Source: JBGQOG01 sp052113705
GTDB lineage: Bacteria; Pseudomonadota; Alphaproteobacteria; Rhodobacterales; Rhodobacteraceae
Length of the DNA: 33,186 nt
Assembly (NCBI RefSeq): GCF_052113705.1
Contig: NZ_JBGQOG010000033.1
Coordinates: forward strand, 1-33,186
Reading direction: 5' to 3'
Every line of letters begins with the position of its first letter. Position 1 is the first letter of the stretch. This document shows, piece after piece, positions 24,901 through 33,130 of this stretch. The notes beneath the pieces are model-generated. The model saw nothing but the letters and a program-made list of their open reading frames with translations. It was not told the DNA's origin and did no database searches. A program made the translations under genes and the position numbers.

Positions 24901-25055
24901 CCTCCGAGATCCAGAACGCCATCGGCACCGGTGTCTTTGGCGGCATGGTTTCGGCCACCGCTCTGGCCATTTTCTTCGTGCCGGTGCTTTATGTCACCGT
25001 GAGCCGCCTTGCTCGCCCAGCGGCGCAAAACACCCTTCGAAAGGCCGCGCCATGA
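21945..25055 (+). CDS. RND-family multidrug efflux pump (HAE1/AcrB type)
   Basis: A 1036-residue inner-membrane pump that exports hydrophobic or amphiphilic compounds with proton flux. It has the AcrB layout: a first membrane helix, a large periplasmic loop, helices 2-6, then the repeated second half. The proton-relay Asp407-Asp408 in GIIVDDAIVVVE fall at the same numbers as in E. coli AcrB, and Lys in GLSAKNAILMVEYA is present in helix 10. The signature at the N-terminus is FFILRPVFAWVIAI. The start overlaps no gene, but the stop shares ATGA with the response regulator. No outer-membrane channel gene is present, so it would use one encoded elsewhere. Confidence 0.95.
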   Translation: MSQFFILRPVFAWVIAIFIALAGIVAIPRLPVARFPDIAPPSVSIFTTYAGADAQTVSDSVIRPIEKELSSVKNVLYYQSSVDATGGASISVTLKPGTNPEMAQVEVQNRLKNAEALLPDPVRRAGLGVEAAESGFLMVITLKSRDGATDELSLGEYLTRNLAEELKRVPGVGRIQQFGSDRALRVWVDPAKLTAYGLSMSDVTEAIRRENAQAAPGRVGDEPAIPGTRISTPLVIRGQLTSPEAFAAIPLRANADGARLVLGDVARLEMGAQSMAFSVSSNGKPAAAAAIQMSPGANAVSTSAAIENRLAELRLAMPEDMEVSISYNTAPFVKVSIAKVIHTLIEAMVLVFLVILLFLQKLRYTLIPTIVAPVALLGTFAVMALAGYSINMLTMFGMVLAIGIIVDDAIVVVETVERIMAQQGLSPRAATQQAMREISGAIVGITLVLVAVFLPMGLASGSVGAIYRQFTLSMAVSILFSAFLALTLTPALCATLLKPVTGHGAARGFFGWFNRGFEALTRRYTGWVGLTLRRGGRMLVLYLVLIGAMAVGYMRLPTSFVPEEDQGSFMAMFELPAGATAERTRAVISAYEAHTATRPNITENTVILGFGFSGSGPNAAQAFTSMKDWGARTTSVDAEIAAAEAAMAELPEGTAMIMKPPAIEALGTTSGFSLRLEDRANAGPAALKAAEAQLIALAQDSALLSGVMSAGLPDGMSINLAIDRDKAQTFGLAFDTIRETIGMAIGSVYVNDFPNQGRMQQVIVQADAPARMHVEDVLRLELRNRDGGMVPLSEVVTPVWEDTPQQLNRYNGYPAAPISGEAARGVSSGAAMAEMERLVKMLPQGFAVEWTGQSLQEKQSAHQAPMLLAASMLIVFLVLAALYESWSLPFSVMMVVPLGVLGAVSAVLLRGADNDVFFKVGLVTIIGLSAKNAILMVEYARHLRAQGMGLHRAILKAARLRLRPILMTSLAFILGVVPLMMAQGAASEIQNAIGTGVFGGMVSATALAIFFVPVLYVTVSRLARPAAQNTLRKAAP

Positions 25056-25750
25056 CCGATGCCCTGATCCTGATCATCGAGGATGAACCCGAGATCGCCG
25101 AGATCCTCGAGACCTATTTCGCGCGCGAAGGCTTTCGCGTGATCTGTGCGCGTGACGGCGTGATCGGCCTCGCCCATCACCAGCGCCTGCGCCCTGACCT
25201 TGTGGTTCTGGACATCAAGCTGCCGGGCCAGGACGGCTATGAGGTGCTGGCGGCGATCCGGCGCCGCGGCGAGACGCCGGTCATCATGGTCACGGCTTTG
25301 GCCGAAGACCTCGACAAGTTGCAGGCCTTGCGCATCGGAGCCGACGACTATGTGGTCAAACCCTTCAATCCGCTCGAAGTGGTGGCCCGGGCCCGGGCCG
25401 TGCTGCGCCGCACCATGGGGCGGGCGCCCGATCATGTGTTGCGGCTTGGCCCCCTCACGGTCGATCCGGAGGCCTATCGCGCCAGCATCGACACGAATGC
25501 CGGGACCGTCCCGCTGGACCTGACCCCGACCGAGTTCCGCATCCTTGCGCATATGGCCCGCTTTGCGGGGCGGGCCTTCAGCCGGGGCGATCTGGTGGAT
25601 GCCTGCCTGCCGGAGGGGGCAGCGCTGGACCGCACCGTCGACAGTCATGTCAGCAACCTGCGCCGCAAACTCGCGGAGGCGGGGGCAGAGGGGATGCTCG
25701 AAGGCGTGCGCGGGATCGGCTACCGGCTGGACGCGACCCATGTCCGGTAA
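25052..25750 (+). CDS. OmpR-family response regulator
   Basis: A 232-residue regulator with an N-terminal receiver domain (1-118) and a C-terminal winged-helix DNA-binding domain (about 135-230). Receiver residues are Glu10-Asp11, phospho-acceptor Asp54 in VLDIKLPGQDG, Thr81 and Lys103 in VVKPFNPLE. The effector has the OmpR pattern ending in GVRGIGYRL. It is co-translated with the pump (ATGA overlap) and overlaps the kinase by 11 bases. The closest known pairing is the BaeSR type that controls efflux genes. Confidence 0.93.
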   Translation: MTDALILIIEDEPEIAEILETYFAREGFRVICARDGVIGLAHHQRLRPDLVVLDIKLPGQDGYEVLAAIRRRGETPVIMVTALAEDLDKLQALRIGADDYVVKPFNPLEVVARARAVLRRTMGRAPDHVLRLGPLTVDPEAYRASIDTNAGTVPLDLTPTEFRILAHMARFAGRAFSRGDLVDACLPEGAALDRTVDSHVSNLRRKLAEAGAEGMLEGVRGIGYRLDATHVR

Positions 25751-26819
25751 TCTGAACGCACGCATCACCAAGACGATGGTCGCGCTGACGCTGATTGCGG
25801 CGCTGGTCGTCTCTCTGGGGCTGATGGCCTATTTCCTGTTCATCTATGACTGGCTCTACCCCGATCTCGATCAGGATGCCGTCTGGCGCCTGGCCGACAC
25901 CGTCATGGTCCTGGTGCTTCTGGCCTTTGGATTGCTGACGGCCTCGGGGATCGGATGGCGTCTGGCCCGGCGGATCGTCGAGCCGCTGAAGTCTGTGGCG
26001 GCAGCCGCGCGCCGGATCGCCACCGGTGATTTTTCCGCCCGGGCCGAACTGCCGGCCGGCAGTTTTCGCGAAGCGGCGGATCTGCTTGCCGATTTCAACG
26101 TCATGGCAGAGCGTCTGGAGCGCGCCGAGGCCGAGCTTGCCTATTCCAATTCTGCCATTGCGCATGAGCTGCGCACGCCGCTGACCATCTTGCGCGGTCG
26201 CTTGCAGGGGCTGTCGGACGGCGTTTTTGACCCGACACCGCAGGTCTATGCGCGGCTGATCACCCATGTCGACCACCTCTCGGCGATTGTCGAAGAGTTG
26301 CGCACGCTCGCGCTCAGCACCGCGGGGCAGCTGGACCTGATGTTGGCGCCGCTTGATCTGGCCAGTGAGGCCGATGCCGCGCTGAACGGGCTCGAGGCGG
26401 AATTGACGGCGGCGGGGATCACCTTGACCCGCAGGTTTGCCCCCGCCCGCATGCTGGCCGACCGGACCCGGTTGCGTCAGGCCTGCGTCGCGGTTCTGGA
26501 GAATTGCCGCCGCTATGCGCCCGGCAGCAGCGTCCATGTCGAGACGCGTGCCGAGGGTGGTGAGGTGGTCTTTCGCTGCTCCGATACCGGGCCGGGCCTG
26601 TCCGCCGATGATAGGGCGCGTGCATTTGACCGGTTCTGGCGGGCAGAGGCCTCGCGCGGGCGCAGCCTTGGCGGTTCGGGCCTCGGCCTGCCCATCGTGC
26701 GCGCCATCGCGCGTGCCCATGGCGGCGAAGCGCGGATACTGCCGCATCACCCCAGCGGTTTGACCGTGGAAATCCGCCTGCCGCAGAACAGCCGCCCCAC
26801 CGGAGAGCTTCATGACTGA
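25740..26819 (+). CDS. Sensor histidine kinase
   Basis: A 359-residue membrane kinase expected to phosphorylate the upstream regulator. Two membrane helices (about 13-37 and 53-75) flank a very short periplasmic loop of about 15 residues, so it may sense the membrane or a partner protein rather than bind a soluble ligand. A HAMP domain (about 76-128) precedes the H-box with His142 in IAHELRTPL. N, G1 and G2 boxes are legible (ENCRRYAPG, DTGPGLS, GGSGLGLPIV). ATG 25740 is chosen because it starts the transmembrane part. Its stop overlaps the ABC exporter start by eight bases. Confidence 0.92.
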   Translation: MSGNLNARITKTMVALTLIAALVVSLGLMAYFLFIYDWLYPDLDQDAVWRLADTVMVLVLLAFGLLTASGIGWRLARRIVEPLKSVAAAARRIATGDFSARAELPAGSFREAADLLADFNVMAERLERAEAELAYSNSAIAHELRTPLTILRGRLQGLSDGVFDPTPQVYARLITHVDHLSAIVEELRTLALSTAGQLDLMLAPLDLASEADAALNGLEAELTAAGITLTRRFAPARMLADRTRLRQACVAVLENCRRYAPGSSVHVETRAEGGEVVFRCSDTGPGLSADDRARAFDRFWRAEASRGRSLGGSGLGLPIVRAIARAHGGEARILPHHPSGLTVEIRLPQNSRPTGELHD

Positions 26820-28584
26820 CGATTTGGATGCCTATGGCGACCTCGCGGCGCGGCATGTGTCGATGCGGCGGGTCCTGCAGCTCTTCACCCCCCACAGGGC
26901 ACGGATCGCGGGGGTGGTGGCGCTGATGGTCCTCGCCTCGGCCATCGGGCTGGCCGGGCCGTTCCTGTTGCGGGCGATCATCGATGAGGCTCTGCCACAA
27001 CAGGATCTCGCGCTGCTGGTCTGGCTCGCGGGGGGCATGATCGCGGCGGCACTCGCCTCGGCGGGGATCGGCGCGCTTCAGATCGTGCTGAGCACCCGCA
27101 TCGGGCAGGCGATCCTGCACGATCTGCGCGTGCGCCTTTATGCGCATCTGCAATCGTTGTCATTGCGGTTTTTCACCAGCACCCGCACCGGCGAGGTACA
27201 ATCGCGGATCGCGGGCGATATTGCGGGGCTGCAATCGCTGATGACCGAAACCGCGAACGAGCTGGGCCGCTCGCTCAGCGCGGTGGTGATGACGGCGGTG
27301 GCGATCCTCCTTCTGGATTGGCGGCTGGCGCTGTTCGTTTTGCTTATCGTGCCGGTCACCGTGCTGATCAGCGCGCGGGTCGCCCGCCTGCGCGAGGCGC
27401 TGACCTACCAGCAACAGGCCCGCGCCGCGGACATGTCCGCCGCCGTGGAAGAGACGCTCTCGGCGCCCGGCATCATCCTTGCCCGCACCATGGGGCGCGG
27501 CCCCTGGCTCACGCAACGCTTTGCCCGCATTTCGCACGATTTGGCGCGGCTGGAGGTGCGATCGCATACGGCAGGGGAATGGCAATGGTCGCTGATCGGT
27601 TTTGCGCTGGCCACCCTGCCTGCGCTGACCCTGCTGGCGGGCGGGGTGTTGATGGGAACCGGCAATCCGGCCAGCATCGGCACGCTCGTCGCGATGATCG
27701 CGCTGCAGGAACAGCTTTTGTGGCCCTTTGAGCAATTGCTCGAGGTCGGCCGTGACACCCGCAAGACCCGCGCGCTTTTTGCCCGCGTTTTTGAATATCT
27801 CGACAAGCCGGTCGAGATCACGGAACGCGCCGATCCGGTGCGCATTCCCCGCTCTGCCATGCGCGGCGCGGTGCAGCTTGACCATGTCTGCTTTGCCTAT
27901 GCCGAGGGAAGCGGCCCGGCGCTGAACGATGTCAGCCTGAGCATTCCGGCGGGCAGCCATGTGGCCATCGTCGGCCCGACGGGCTCGGGCAAGACCACGC
28001 TGGGCTATCTTCTGGCGCGGCTTTACGATGTCGAGAGCGGCGCGATCCGCTTCGACGGGGTCGATCTGCGCGATCTCAGCCTTGAGACCTTGTCGCAGAT
28101 GCTGGGGGTGGTCTCGCAAGAGCCCTATCTGCTCCATGCCTCGGTGGCCGAGAACCTGCGCTTTGCCCGGCCCGAGGCGACCGAGGCCGAGATGATCGCC
28201 GCCGCGAAGGTGGCCCAGATCCATGACCATATCGCGGCCCTGCCGGAGGGCTATGCGACGCTGGTCGGCGAAGGCGGTTTCCGGTTCTCGGGCGGTGAGA
28301 AGCAACGTCTGGCGCTGGCCCGCACCCTGCTGCGCGACCCGCCGATCCTGCTGCTGGACGAGGCGACAAGCGCGCTCGACACCGGCACGGAACGCGCAAT
28401 GTCGCTGGCCATGGATATCATGGCCACCGGCCGCACGACGATCACCATCGCGCACCGGCTCTCGACGATCCGCCACGCTGATCTGATCGTGGTCATGCAG
28501 GGCGGGCGCGTGATCGAGACCGGCACACACGCGGCGCTGGCGGCGGCGGGCGGGGTCTACGCCGGGCTTCTCGGCGGCGCGTGA
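26812..28584 (+). CDS. ABC exporter half-transporter (type IV, MsbA/LmrA-like)
   Basis: A 590-residue fusion of a six-helix membrane domain (about 30-310) and an ATPase domain (about 355-590); it works as a dimer. Nucleotide motifs are Walker A GPTGSGKTT (388-396), the Q-loop VSQEPYLL, signature SGGEKQ (493-498) and Walker B ILLLDEATS (512-520), with the H-loop AHRLST. Substrate is unknown; multidrug or lipid export are the usual options. It is the fifth member of the coupled operon, so it is likely made together with the RND pump and under the same two-component control, which is uncommon. The IS5 fragment begins only 16 bp past its stop. Confidence 0.93.
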   Translation: MTDDLDAYGDLAARHVSMRRVLQLFTPHRARIAGVVALMVLASAIGLAGPFLLRAIIDEALPQQDLALLVWLAGGMIAAALASAGIGALQIVLSTRIGQAILHDLRVRLYAHLQSLSLRFFTSTRTGEVQSRIAGDIAGLQSLMTETANELGRSLSAVVMTAVAILLLDWRLALFVLLIVPVTVLISARVARLREALTYQQQARAADMSAAVEETLSAPGIILARTMGRGPWLTQRFARISHDLARLEVRSHTAGEWQWSLIGFALATLPALTLLAGGVLMGTGNPASIGTLVAMIALQEQLLWPFEQLLEVGRDTRKTRALFARVFEYLDKPVEITERADPVRIPRSAMRGAVQLDHVCFAYAEGSGPALNDVSLSIPAGSHVAIVGPTGSGKTTLGYLLARLYDVESGAIRFDGVDLRDLSLETLSQMLGVVSQEPYLLHASVAENLRFARPEATEAEMIAAAKVAQIHDHIAALPEGYATLVGEGGFRFSGGEKQRLALARTLLRDPPILLLDEATSALDTGTERAMSLAMDIMATGRTTITIAHRLSTIRHADLIVVMQGGRVIETGTHAALAAAGGVYAGLLGGA

Positions 28585-28599
28585 ACGCCGCAGGGATGC

Positions 28600-28815
28600 G
28601 CTCAGGTAGGGATAGCGTCAGGAGTGATGACCAACAGTTGACGTGAGCCGCTAGAGGGGTGGCAGGGAGGAACAGCTAGGGGCAGCTTTCATCGCGGGTG
28701 GCGAAGCGCCTCCCGTCCTTGAGCCTGCCGAACATGCCCTCGATGCGGTTGCGCCGCTTCGATCTCTGCTTGTGGTATTTGACCGGCGTTTTGCGTTTCT
28801 TCGGGCCTGGGATTG
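28600..28815 (-). pseudogene. IS5-family (IS427-like) transposase, C-terminal fragment
   Basis: On the minus strand the frame reads IPGPKKRKTPVKYHKQRS, then KRRNRIEGMFGRLKDGRRFA, the conserved C-terminus of IS5-type transposases. A stop at 28678-28676 breaks the tail, though FLPATPLAAHVNCW still continues in the pattern. It starts at a join with the IS110 remnant near 28815-28825. Confidence 0.82.
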
Positions 28816-29264
28816 AGCCACTCCGACCAGAATGCCGCGGGCCATCAGGACGCTGCGGGCCTGATTGATCAACCGCGTCCTGTCCGACACAAGGCGCTCG
28901 CGCGCAGGGCGCAAGGCCTGTAGGTTGAGCTGCTGTTCCAATCTGATCGCGACGAATAACATTCTGGGGCGCGTCGCGGCTTCGGCTATTGCCTCCGCGT
29001 CGTCTTGTGCACGTTCACTTAGGGCCGGACATACGGCGGCGACATCAGCCGTGGCCCATGTCCTTACTGAAGACAAAAGCGCCCGATGTGATGTGCGTCG
29101 CAGCAGGTTTCCATCGCAACAACACGAGGTGACAGCCTGTCCAGAAAAGCCAGCCGTCGATGCCGCAGGAGGCGTTTGCGAAACACGATCGCTCCTGCAT
29201 CGTCCAGCCCGGCAAGGCTGCAAACGATCTTGCCCAGATCTATTCCCAAAACCTTGATGTCCAT
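28816..29264 (-). pseudogene. Decayed IS110-family transposase, N-terminal part
   Basis: ATG 29264 opens the typical start MDIKVLGIDLGKIVCSLAGL with the first catalytic Asp of the RuvC-like (DEDD) domain, then VVAMETCC with its acidic partner. The frame stops at 29064. Further parts are legible in shifted frames (PRLMSPPYVRP, then DAEAIAEAATRP and ARERLVSDRTRLINQAR) down to about 28830. It is inactive. At about 28820 it switches to IS5-type sequence, so one element has been cut by the other or both were fused by deletion. Confidence 0.82.
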
Positions 29265-29428
29265 CAGATGCTCCTCTCGCCACCCAAGGTCGCCGCAAGA
29301 GCCGCGGTCTGGTGGGAAGGCCGTTCATCCCATTAGCTCACATCAGATGCCGGCAGGGCCCACTTTCGGGTCAGTAAAATCAACAATCAATTTTCCCCGC
29401 TCTCAGCCCCATTATCAGATCACTCTGC

Positions 29429-30160
29429 CTATTTGACGCGCCGCAGGAAGTTTGCTGTCCGCATGTCTTGCGGGCTATCGAAGATCTGCGACGGCGTGCC
29501 TTCCTCCACGATACGCCCCCCGTCCATGAAGATAATCCGGTCGGCAATTTCGCGGGCGAATTGCATCTCATGCGTCACGATCAGCATGGTCTGCCGCCGC
29601 TCAGCCACGCGGCGCATCAGATCCAGCACCTCGCCCACCCATTCGGGGTCGAGCGCCGATGTGGGCTCGTCCAGCAACATCAGCGCCGCGTCCAGCGCCA
29701 TGGCGCGGCCGATGCCGATGCGCTGCTGCTGGCCACCGGACAGGGCGGCGGGATAGCTCTCGGCTTTGTCGGAAAGGCCGATCTCGCGCAGGATATCCGT
29801 GGCCCGCGCCTCAGCCGCGGCGCGGGGTTTGCGCTGAACGGTGATGAGGGCTTCAGTGATGTTGTCGCGCGCGGATTTGTTGGCAAAAAGCGCGTAATTC
29901 TGAAAAACAAAGGCGGTCCGGCGGCGCAGCGACAGGATTTGCGCCGCGCTGGCCGTTGCCGCGTCCACGCTGAGATCGCCGATGCGGATCACCCCGCTCT
30001 CGGGGCGGTCGAGGTAGTTCAGACAGCGCAGCAGCGTCGACTTGCCGGTGCCGGAGGGGCCGATGATCGCCACCCGCTCGCCCGCCGCGATGTCAAGGTC
30101 GATGCCGTCCAGCACGGTGTTGGCGCCGTAGCGCTTGGTCAATCCGCGAATGCTGATCAT
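29429..30160 (-). CDS. Polar amino-acid ABC transporter, ATPase subunit
   Basis: A 243-residue ATPase of the HisP/GlnQ family that drives amino-acid uptake. Walker A GPSGTGKST is at 34-42, the Q-loop FVFQNYALF at 84-92, signature LSGGQQQ at 140-146, and Walker B MLLDEP at 161-166, followed by the H-loop THEMQF. It overlaps the permease gene by four bases. Sequence of all three subunits is nearer to the cystine importer (TcyJLN) than to glutamine or histidine systems, but this is by eye. Downstream lie the IS relics. Confidence 0.93.
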   Translation of the reverse strand: MISIRGLTKRYGANTVLDGIDLDIAAGERVAIIGPSGTGKSTLLRCLNYLDRPESGVIRIGDLSVDAATASAAQILSLRRRTAFVFQNYALFANKSARDNITEALITVQRKPRAAAEARATDILREIGLSDKAESYPAALSGGQQQRIGIGRAMALDAALMLLDEPTSALDPEWVGEVLDLMRRVAERRQTMLIVTHEMQFAREIADRIIFMDGGRIVEEGTPSQIFDSPQDMRTANFLRRVK

Positions 30161-30831
30161 CGGGAGATCGCCTTGTTCAGGTGCCGTTCCAGCTGTTTTT
30201 GCAGGAAGGACAGGGTTTCAACGATGGCCCAATAGAGCATGGCCACCACAAGGAAGGCCTCGAAATAGAGGAAACTTCCCGCGGCTTCCTTTTGCGTTGC
30301 CCCCATCATCTCGGTCACCCCCAGCGTGAAGGCGAGCGAGGTGCTTTTGATCATGTCGATGAAATAATTGACCAAAGTCGGTGCCGCCACGCGTGCGGCC
30401 TGCGGCAGAATGATCCGGCGCATCGACTGCGCCTGCGTCATGCCGACGGCCTGTGACGCCTCCCACTGGCTGCGGTCAACGCCGAGGATGGCCGCGCGGA
30501 TGCTCTCGGCCATATAGGCCGAGAAATGCAGGGTCAGCCCGATGATCGCCGCCGTCACCCCGTTGATCCCCGACAGAACCGGCAGGATCTGCGGCAGGCC
30601 GTAGTAGAACAGGAACAGCTGCACCAAGAGCGGCGTGCCGCGGAAAAAGCTGATGAACAGCTGCACGGCCTTGTCCAGCACCGGCACGCGCATCACGCGC
30701 TCCACCGCCAGAAGGCAGGCCAAGAGCAGGGCGCAGACCATCGCCGCCAGCGCCATGCCGATCGTCAAGGGCACATATCCCAGGATGATGGGCACCAGAC
30801 CGATCATATAGTCGATGTCGAGAGCCCGCAT
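30157..30831 (-). CDS. Polar amino-acid ABC transporter, permease subunit
   Basis: A 224-residue HisM/YecS-type membrane subunit with about five helices. The coupling motif for the ATPase is at about 126-147 (EASQAVGMTQAQSMRRIILPQA), the family EAA loop. FFRGTPLLVQLFLFYYGLPQ is the typical second conserved block. One permease gene only, so it would act as a homodimer. It starts four bases after the binding-protein stop. Confidence 0.93.
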   Translation of the reverse strand: MRALDIDYMIGLVPIILGYVPLTIGMALAAMVCALLLACLLAVERVMRVPVLDKAVQLFISFFRGTPLLVQLFLFYYGLPQILPVLSGINGVTAAIIGLTLHFSAYMAESIRAAILGVDRSQWEASQAVGMTQAQSMRRIILPQAARVAAPTLVNYFIDMIKSTSLAFTLGVTEMMGATQKEAAGSFLYFEAFLVVAMLYWAIVETLSFLQKQLERHLNKAISR

Positions 30832-30835
30832 CGCG

Positions 30836-31591
30836 TCAGCTTGCCGGCGCGGTCACGTCAAGACCCAGCCATTTTTCGGAAATCGCCTTCAGCGTGCCGT
30901 CAGCTTTCAACTCGGTCAGCGCCGCATCCAGCTTGTCGCGCAGGGCCTGACCTTCGGCGTCATTGCGGAAGGGCAGGGCGTTCTGGATCTCGCTGAACGG
31001 GGCACCGGCCAGCGCCAGCGGCAGGGGGCTTTCCTTGATCACCTGCGCCGAGGAGACGCGGTCCATCACGAAGGCATCAATGCGCCCGAGCGCGGTGTCC
31101 TGCTCGATATTGCTTTCATAGGTGCGGATGTCGATCTCGCTGGCATAGGGCAGCGCACGCAACAGCTGCTCGAAGTTGGAGCCAAGGTTCACCCCGACCG
31201 AGCGCCCCTTCAGGCTTTCAACACCGGTGATCTCGGTCTCATTGCCCTTTTTCACCACCACCTGCGCGCCGTCATAGACATAGGGCTGGCTGAAGGCGAA
31301 TTTCGCCGCGCGTTCAGGCGTGATGGTGATCTGGTTGGCAACCGTGTCGATGCGGCCAGCTTCCAGCGCCCCGATCAGGCCCGAGAAGGACATGGTCGAA
31401 AATTCCACCGTATCGCCGGTTTTCGCGGCAAGGGCGTTCATCAGATCCACTTCAAAGCCCTGCAGCTTGTCCTGCCGCACAAAGGTGAAGGGGAAATATC
31501 CGCCGGACATGCCGACACGAATGGTGTCTGCCGCGGCGGGGAGCACGAAGGCCCCGGCCAGAAGTGCTGCCAGTGAGAGAGTTTTGAACAT
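30836..31591 (-). CDS. Polar amino-acid ABC transporter, periplasmic binding protein
   Basis: A 251-residue binding protein with a Sec signal (1-21, cleavage near Ala-Ala-Ala/Asp). Family-3 features include the YFPFTF start, the conserved RIDTVANQITITPERAAKF block, and YVYDGAQVVVKKGN. The ligand Arg that usually grips the amino-acid carboxylate lies in ITPERA. Resemblance to FliY/TcyJ (for example the YxxP, NQ and KKGNE blocks) suggests cystine, though glutamate or another polar amino acid is not excluded. First gene of a three-gene operon; AGGA lies about eight bases before ATG 31591. Confidence 0.92.
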   Translation of the reverse strand: MFKTLSLAALLAGAFVLPAAADTIRVGMSGGYFPFTFVRQDKLQGFEVDLMNALAAKTGDTVEFSTMSFSGLIGALEAGRIDTVANQITITPERAAKFAFSQPYVYDGAQVVVKKGNETEITGVESLKGRSVGVNLGSNFEQLLRALPYASEIDIRTYESNIEQDTALGRIDAFVMDRVSSAQVIKESPLPLALAGAPFSEIQNALPFRNDAEGQALRDKLDAALTELKADGTLKAISEKWLGLDVTAPAS

Positions 31592-31962
31592 GTGATATTC
31601 CTGTATCCTGCGTGCTCAAAATGCTTGTGACAGCCGTGGAGATCAAGGCGCATTGCGAAACAAGCACGCAAGCGCCTCAACTTGAGCCGCTGCAGGATAG
31701 AGATCCCCGATTTATGGTGAAGTCAGGTCCGTTTTTCTCATAGGCCCGACAGTCCGCGGACAATGGTGTGCTTTGAATAATTCGGTGATGTTGCTGAGCT
31801 TGGAGGTCATGGGTTTCAAGATATTGATTTAAAACAAAAAAAGACGTTTTTTCTATCAAGGGGTGAGCGTCCCCTTATGACGAATTTCGAGGCATGCAGG
31901 GCCAAGACTTGCTCCGTCCCCTTGCGTTACTAATGACGGCGTTGTCGCGAACGGCCCATGGC
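31592..31962. other. Upstream region of the amino-acid transporter
   Basis: No gene is supported. Between about 31740 and 31860 the sequence is AT-rich (AAAACAAAAAAAGACG, then TTTTTTC). AAGGGG at 31858-31863 and CCCCTT at 31871-31876 form a 6-bp stem with a 7-base loop. The region should hold the operon promoter, but I cannot choose boxes with confidence. Confidence 0.45.
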
Positions 31963-32062
31963 TGCCGGTCGAGAGCCTGCCGCCGCTGCGGTGCGGCTTC
32001 CCCGAAGCGGCCGTTCACAGACTGGCGCGGCAAAATCCGGGGACGAATGTCGCTGATGCGGA
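31963..32062 (+). repeat. Dispersed repeat A, right copy
   Basis: It matches the reverse complement of 908-1008 at about 90 of 101 positions. It lies just downstream of the hydrolase stop codon. Confidence 0.65.
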
Positions 32063-32089
32063 CTTTGCCGCCACTGGCCTCCGCTGGAC

Positions 32090-32980
32090 CTACTGCGCTC
32101 CGGCCAAGGTTAGCATCGCAGCGACGAATGCTGTGGGGGCTTCTTGCGGCAAGTTGTGACCCGCTCCAGTTATGATCCTGCGCTCGTAGAAATCAGCAAA
32201 ATGTTTTCGGTCAAAATCTTCATCTGTAGGCGGATCGACCCCATCATCCTGCCCTTGAAGTACGATGCATGGCACGGCGATATTCGGCTGCGCGGCCAGC
32301 AGCGCCTCGATCCGGTCATATGACAGATCACCTGAAACACCGCCAAAGCGATGCCGGTAGGAATGGAGCACGATCTCCACAAAGTCAGGATTGTCGAACG
32401 AGGGAGCCGTTGCGCCCCAGGTCTCATCACCAAAACGCCAGCTAGGCGACCAGAGCGACCAGATATGACGGCAGAGGTCATGTCTGTTCTGCGTCAGTCC
32501 AACCCGCCCCCGTTCAGTTTGGAAGTAGTACATATACCAGTATCGGGCTTCTTCCACTGCTGGGGCCGGTCGCCAAGCGTTTGCAATGTCTTGAATGTTG
32601 TAGCCTTGGCCGCAACTAACGAGGCCACGGACACGCTCCGGCCAGAGCGCCGCAACGATACAGGCCGCACGTCCGCCCCAGTCGTATCCGCCAAGGAAAG
32701 CGCTCCTGATTGCAAGCGCATCCATGAATGCCAGAAGGTCAGCCCCGAGCGCCGCTTGCTGGCCGGAACGCATTGTCGCGGATGAAAGGAAGCGGGTTGG
32801 GCCGTAACCGCGCAGATAGGGAACGAGACAACGGAATCCTCGCGCGGCAAGATCGGCCGATACGGCATCATAAGCATGGGCGTCATAGGGGAAGCCATGA
32901 AGCAAGATGACGGGATCGCCCGTCTCTGGCCCGGTCTCATGATAATGGACCTCAAGACAGCCTGCCTCAATTGACTTCAT
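32090..32980 (-). CDS. Alpha/beta hydrolase, epoxide-hydrolase-like
   Basis: A 296-residue soluble enzyme of the alpha/beta hydrolase fold. The HGFP oxyanion motif (28-31), RGYG (57-60) and the nucleophile elbow GGYDWGG with Asp100 are those of epoxide hydrolases and haloalkane dehalogenases; Trp next to Asp is typical. The base His is His275 in GAGHNLP, and the acid probably Asp246 or Asp249. The lid (about 130-200) has several Tyr residues (YWYMYYF), which in epoxide hydrolases activate the ring. Epoxide hydrolysis is therefore more likely than esterase action, but substrate is unknown. ATG 32980 has a GGATG and no strong ribosome site. It stands alone. Confidence 0.8.
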   Translation of the reverse strand: MKSIEAGCLEVHYHETGPETGDPVILLHGFPYDAHAYDAVSADLAARGFRCLVPYLRGYGPTRFLSSATMRSGQQAALGADLLAFMDALAIRSAFLGGYDWGGRAACIVAALWPERVRGLVSCGQGYNIQDIANAWRPAPAVEEARYWYMYYFQTERGRVGLTQNRHDLCRHIWSLWSPSWRFGDETWGATAPSFDNPDFVEIVLHSYRHRFGGVSGDLSYDRIEALLAAQPNIAVPCIVLQGQDDGVDPPTDEDFDRKHFADFYERRIITGAGHNLPQEAPTAFVAAMLTLAGAQ

Positions 32981-33041
32981 CCGTCCTCACCCTCCTTGCG
33001 TCTTTCCAACATTAAGACAAGGTGCCGACCGGCGGCAATGG

Positions 33042-33113
33042 GCTCAAAGCGGTCTTGCGGCAGCGCGGCGAGCCTTTCTTGAGGCAAACGCCGCCGTATC
33101 GACGTGATCGGCC
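33042..33113 (-). repeat. Dispersed repeat B, right copy
   Basis: Minus-strand match to 1012-1082. Here it is continuous with the 22-bp repeat that precedes it on the minus strand, so this copy looks intact while the left copy is split. Confidence 0.65.
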
Positions 33114-33130
33114 GAGGCTGTGTGGAAACG
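33109..33130 (-). repeat. Right copy of the 22-bp repeat
   Basis: The reverse complement differs from 56-77 at one of 22 positions. It joins repeat B with a shared GGCCG. Confidence 0.6.

Noticed and set aside
22344..25028. 894-codon open frame on the minus strand
   Set aside because: It is fully antisense to the RND pump gene. It is rich in His, Arg, Gln and Gly, the normal look of a GC-rich shadow frame.
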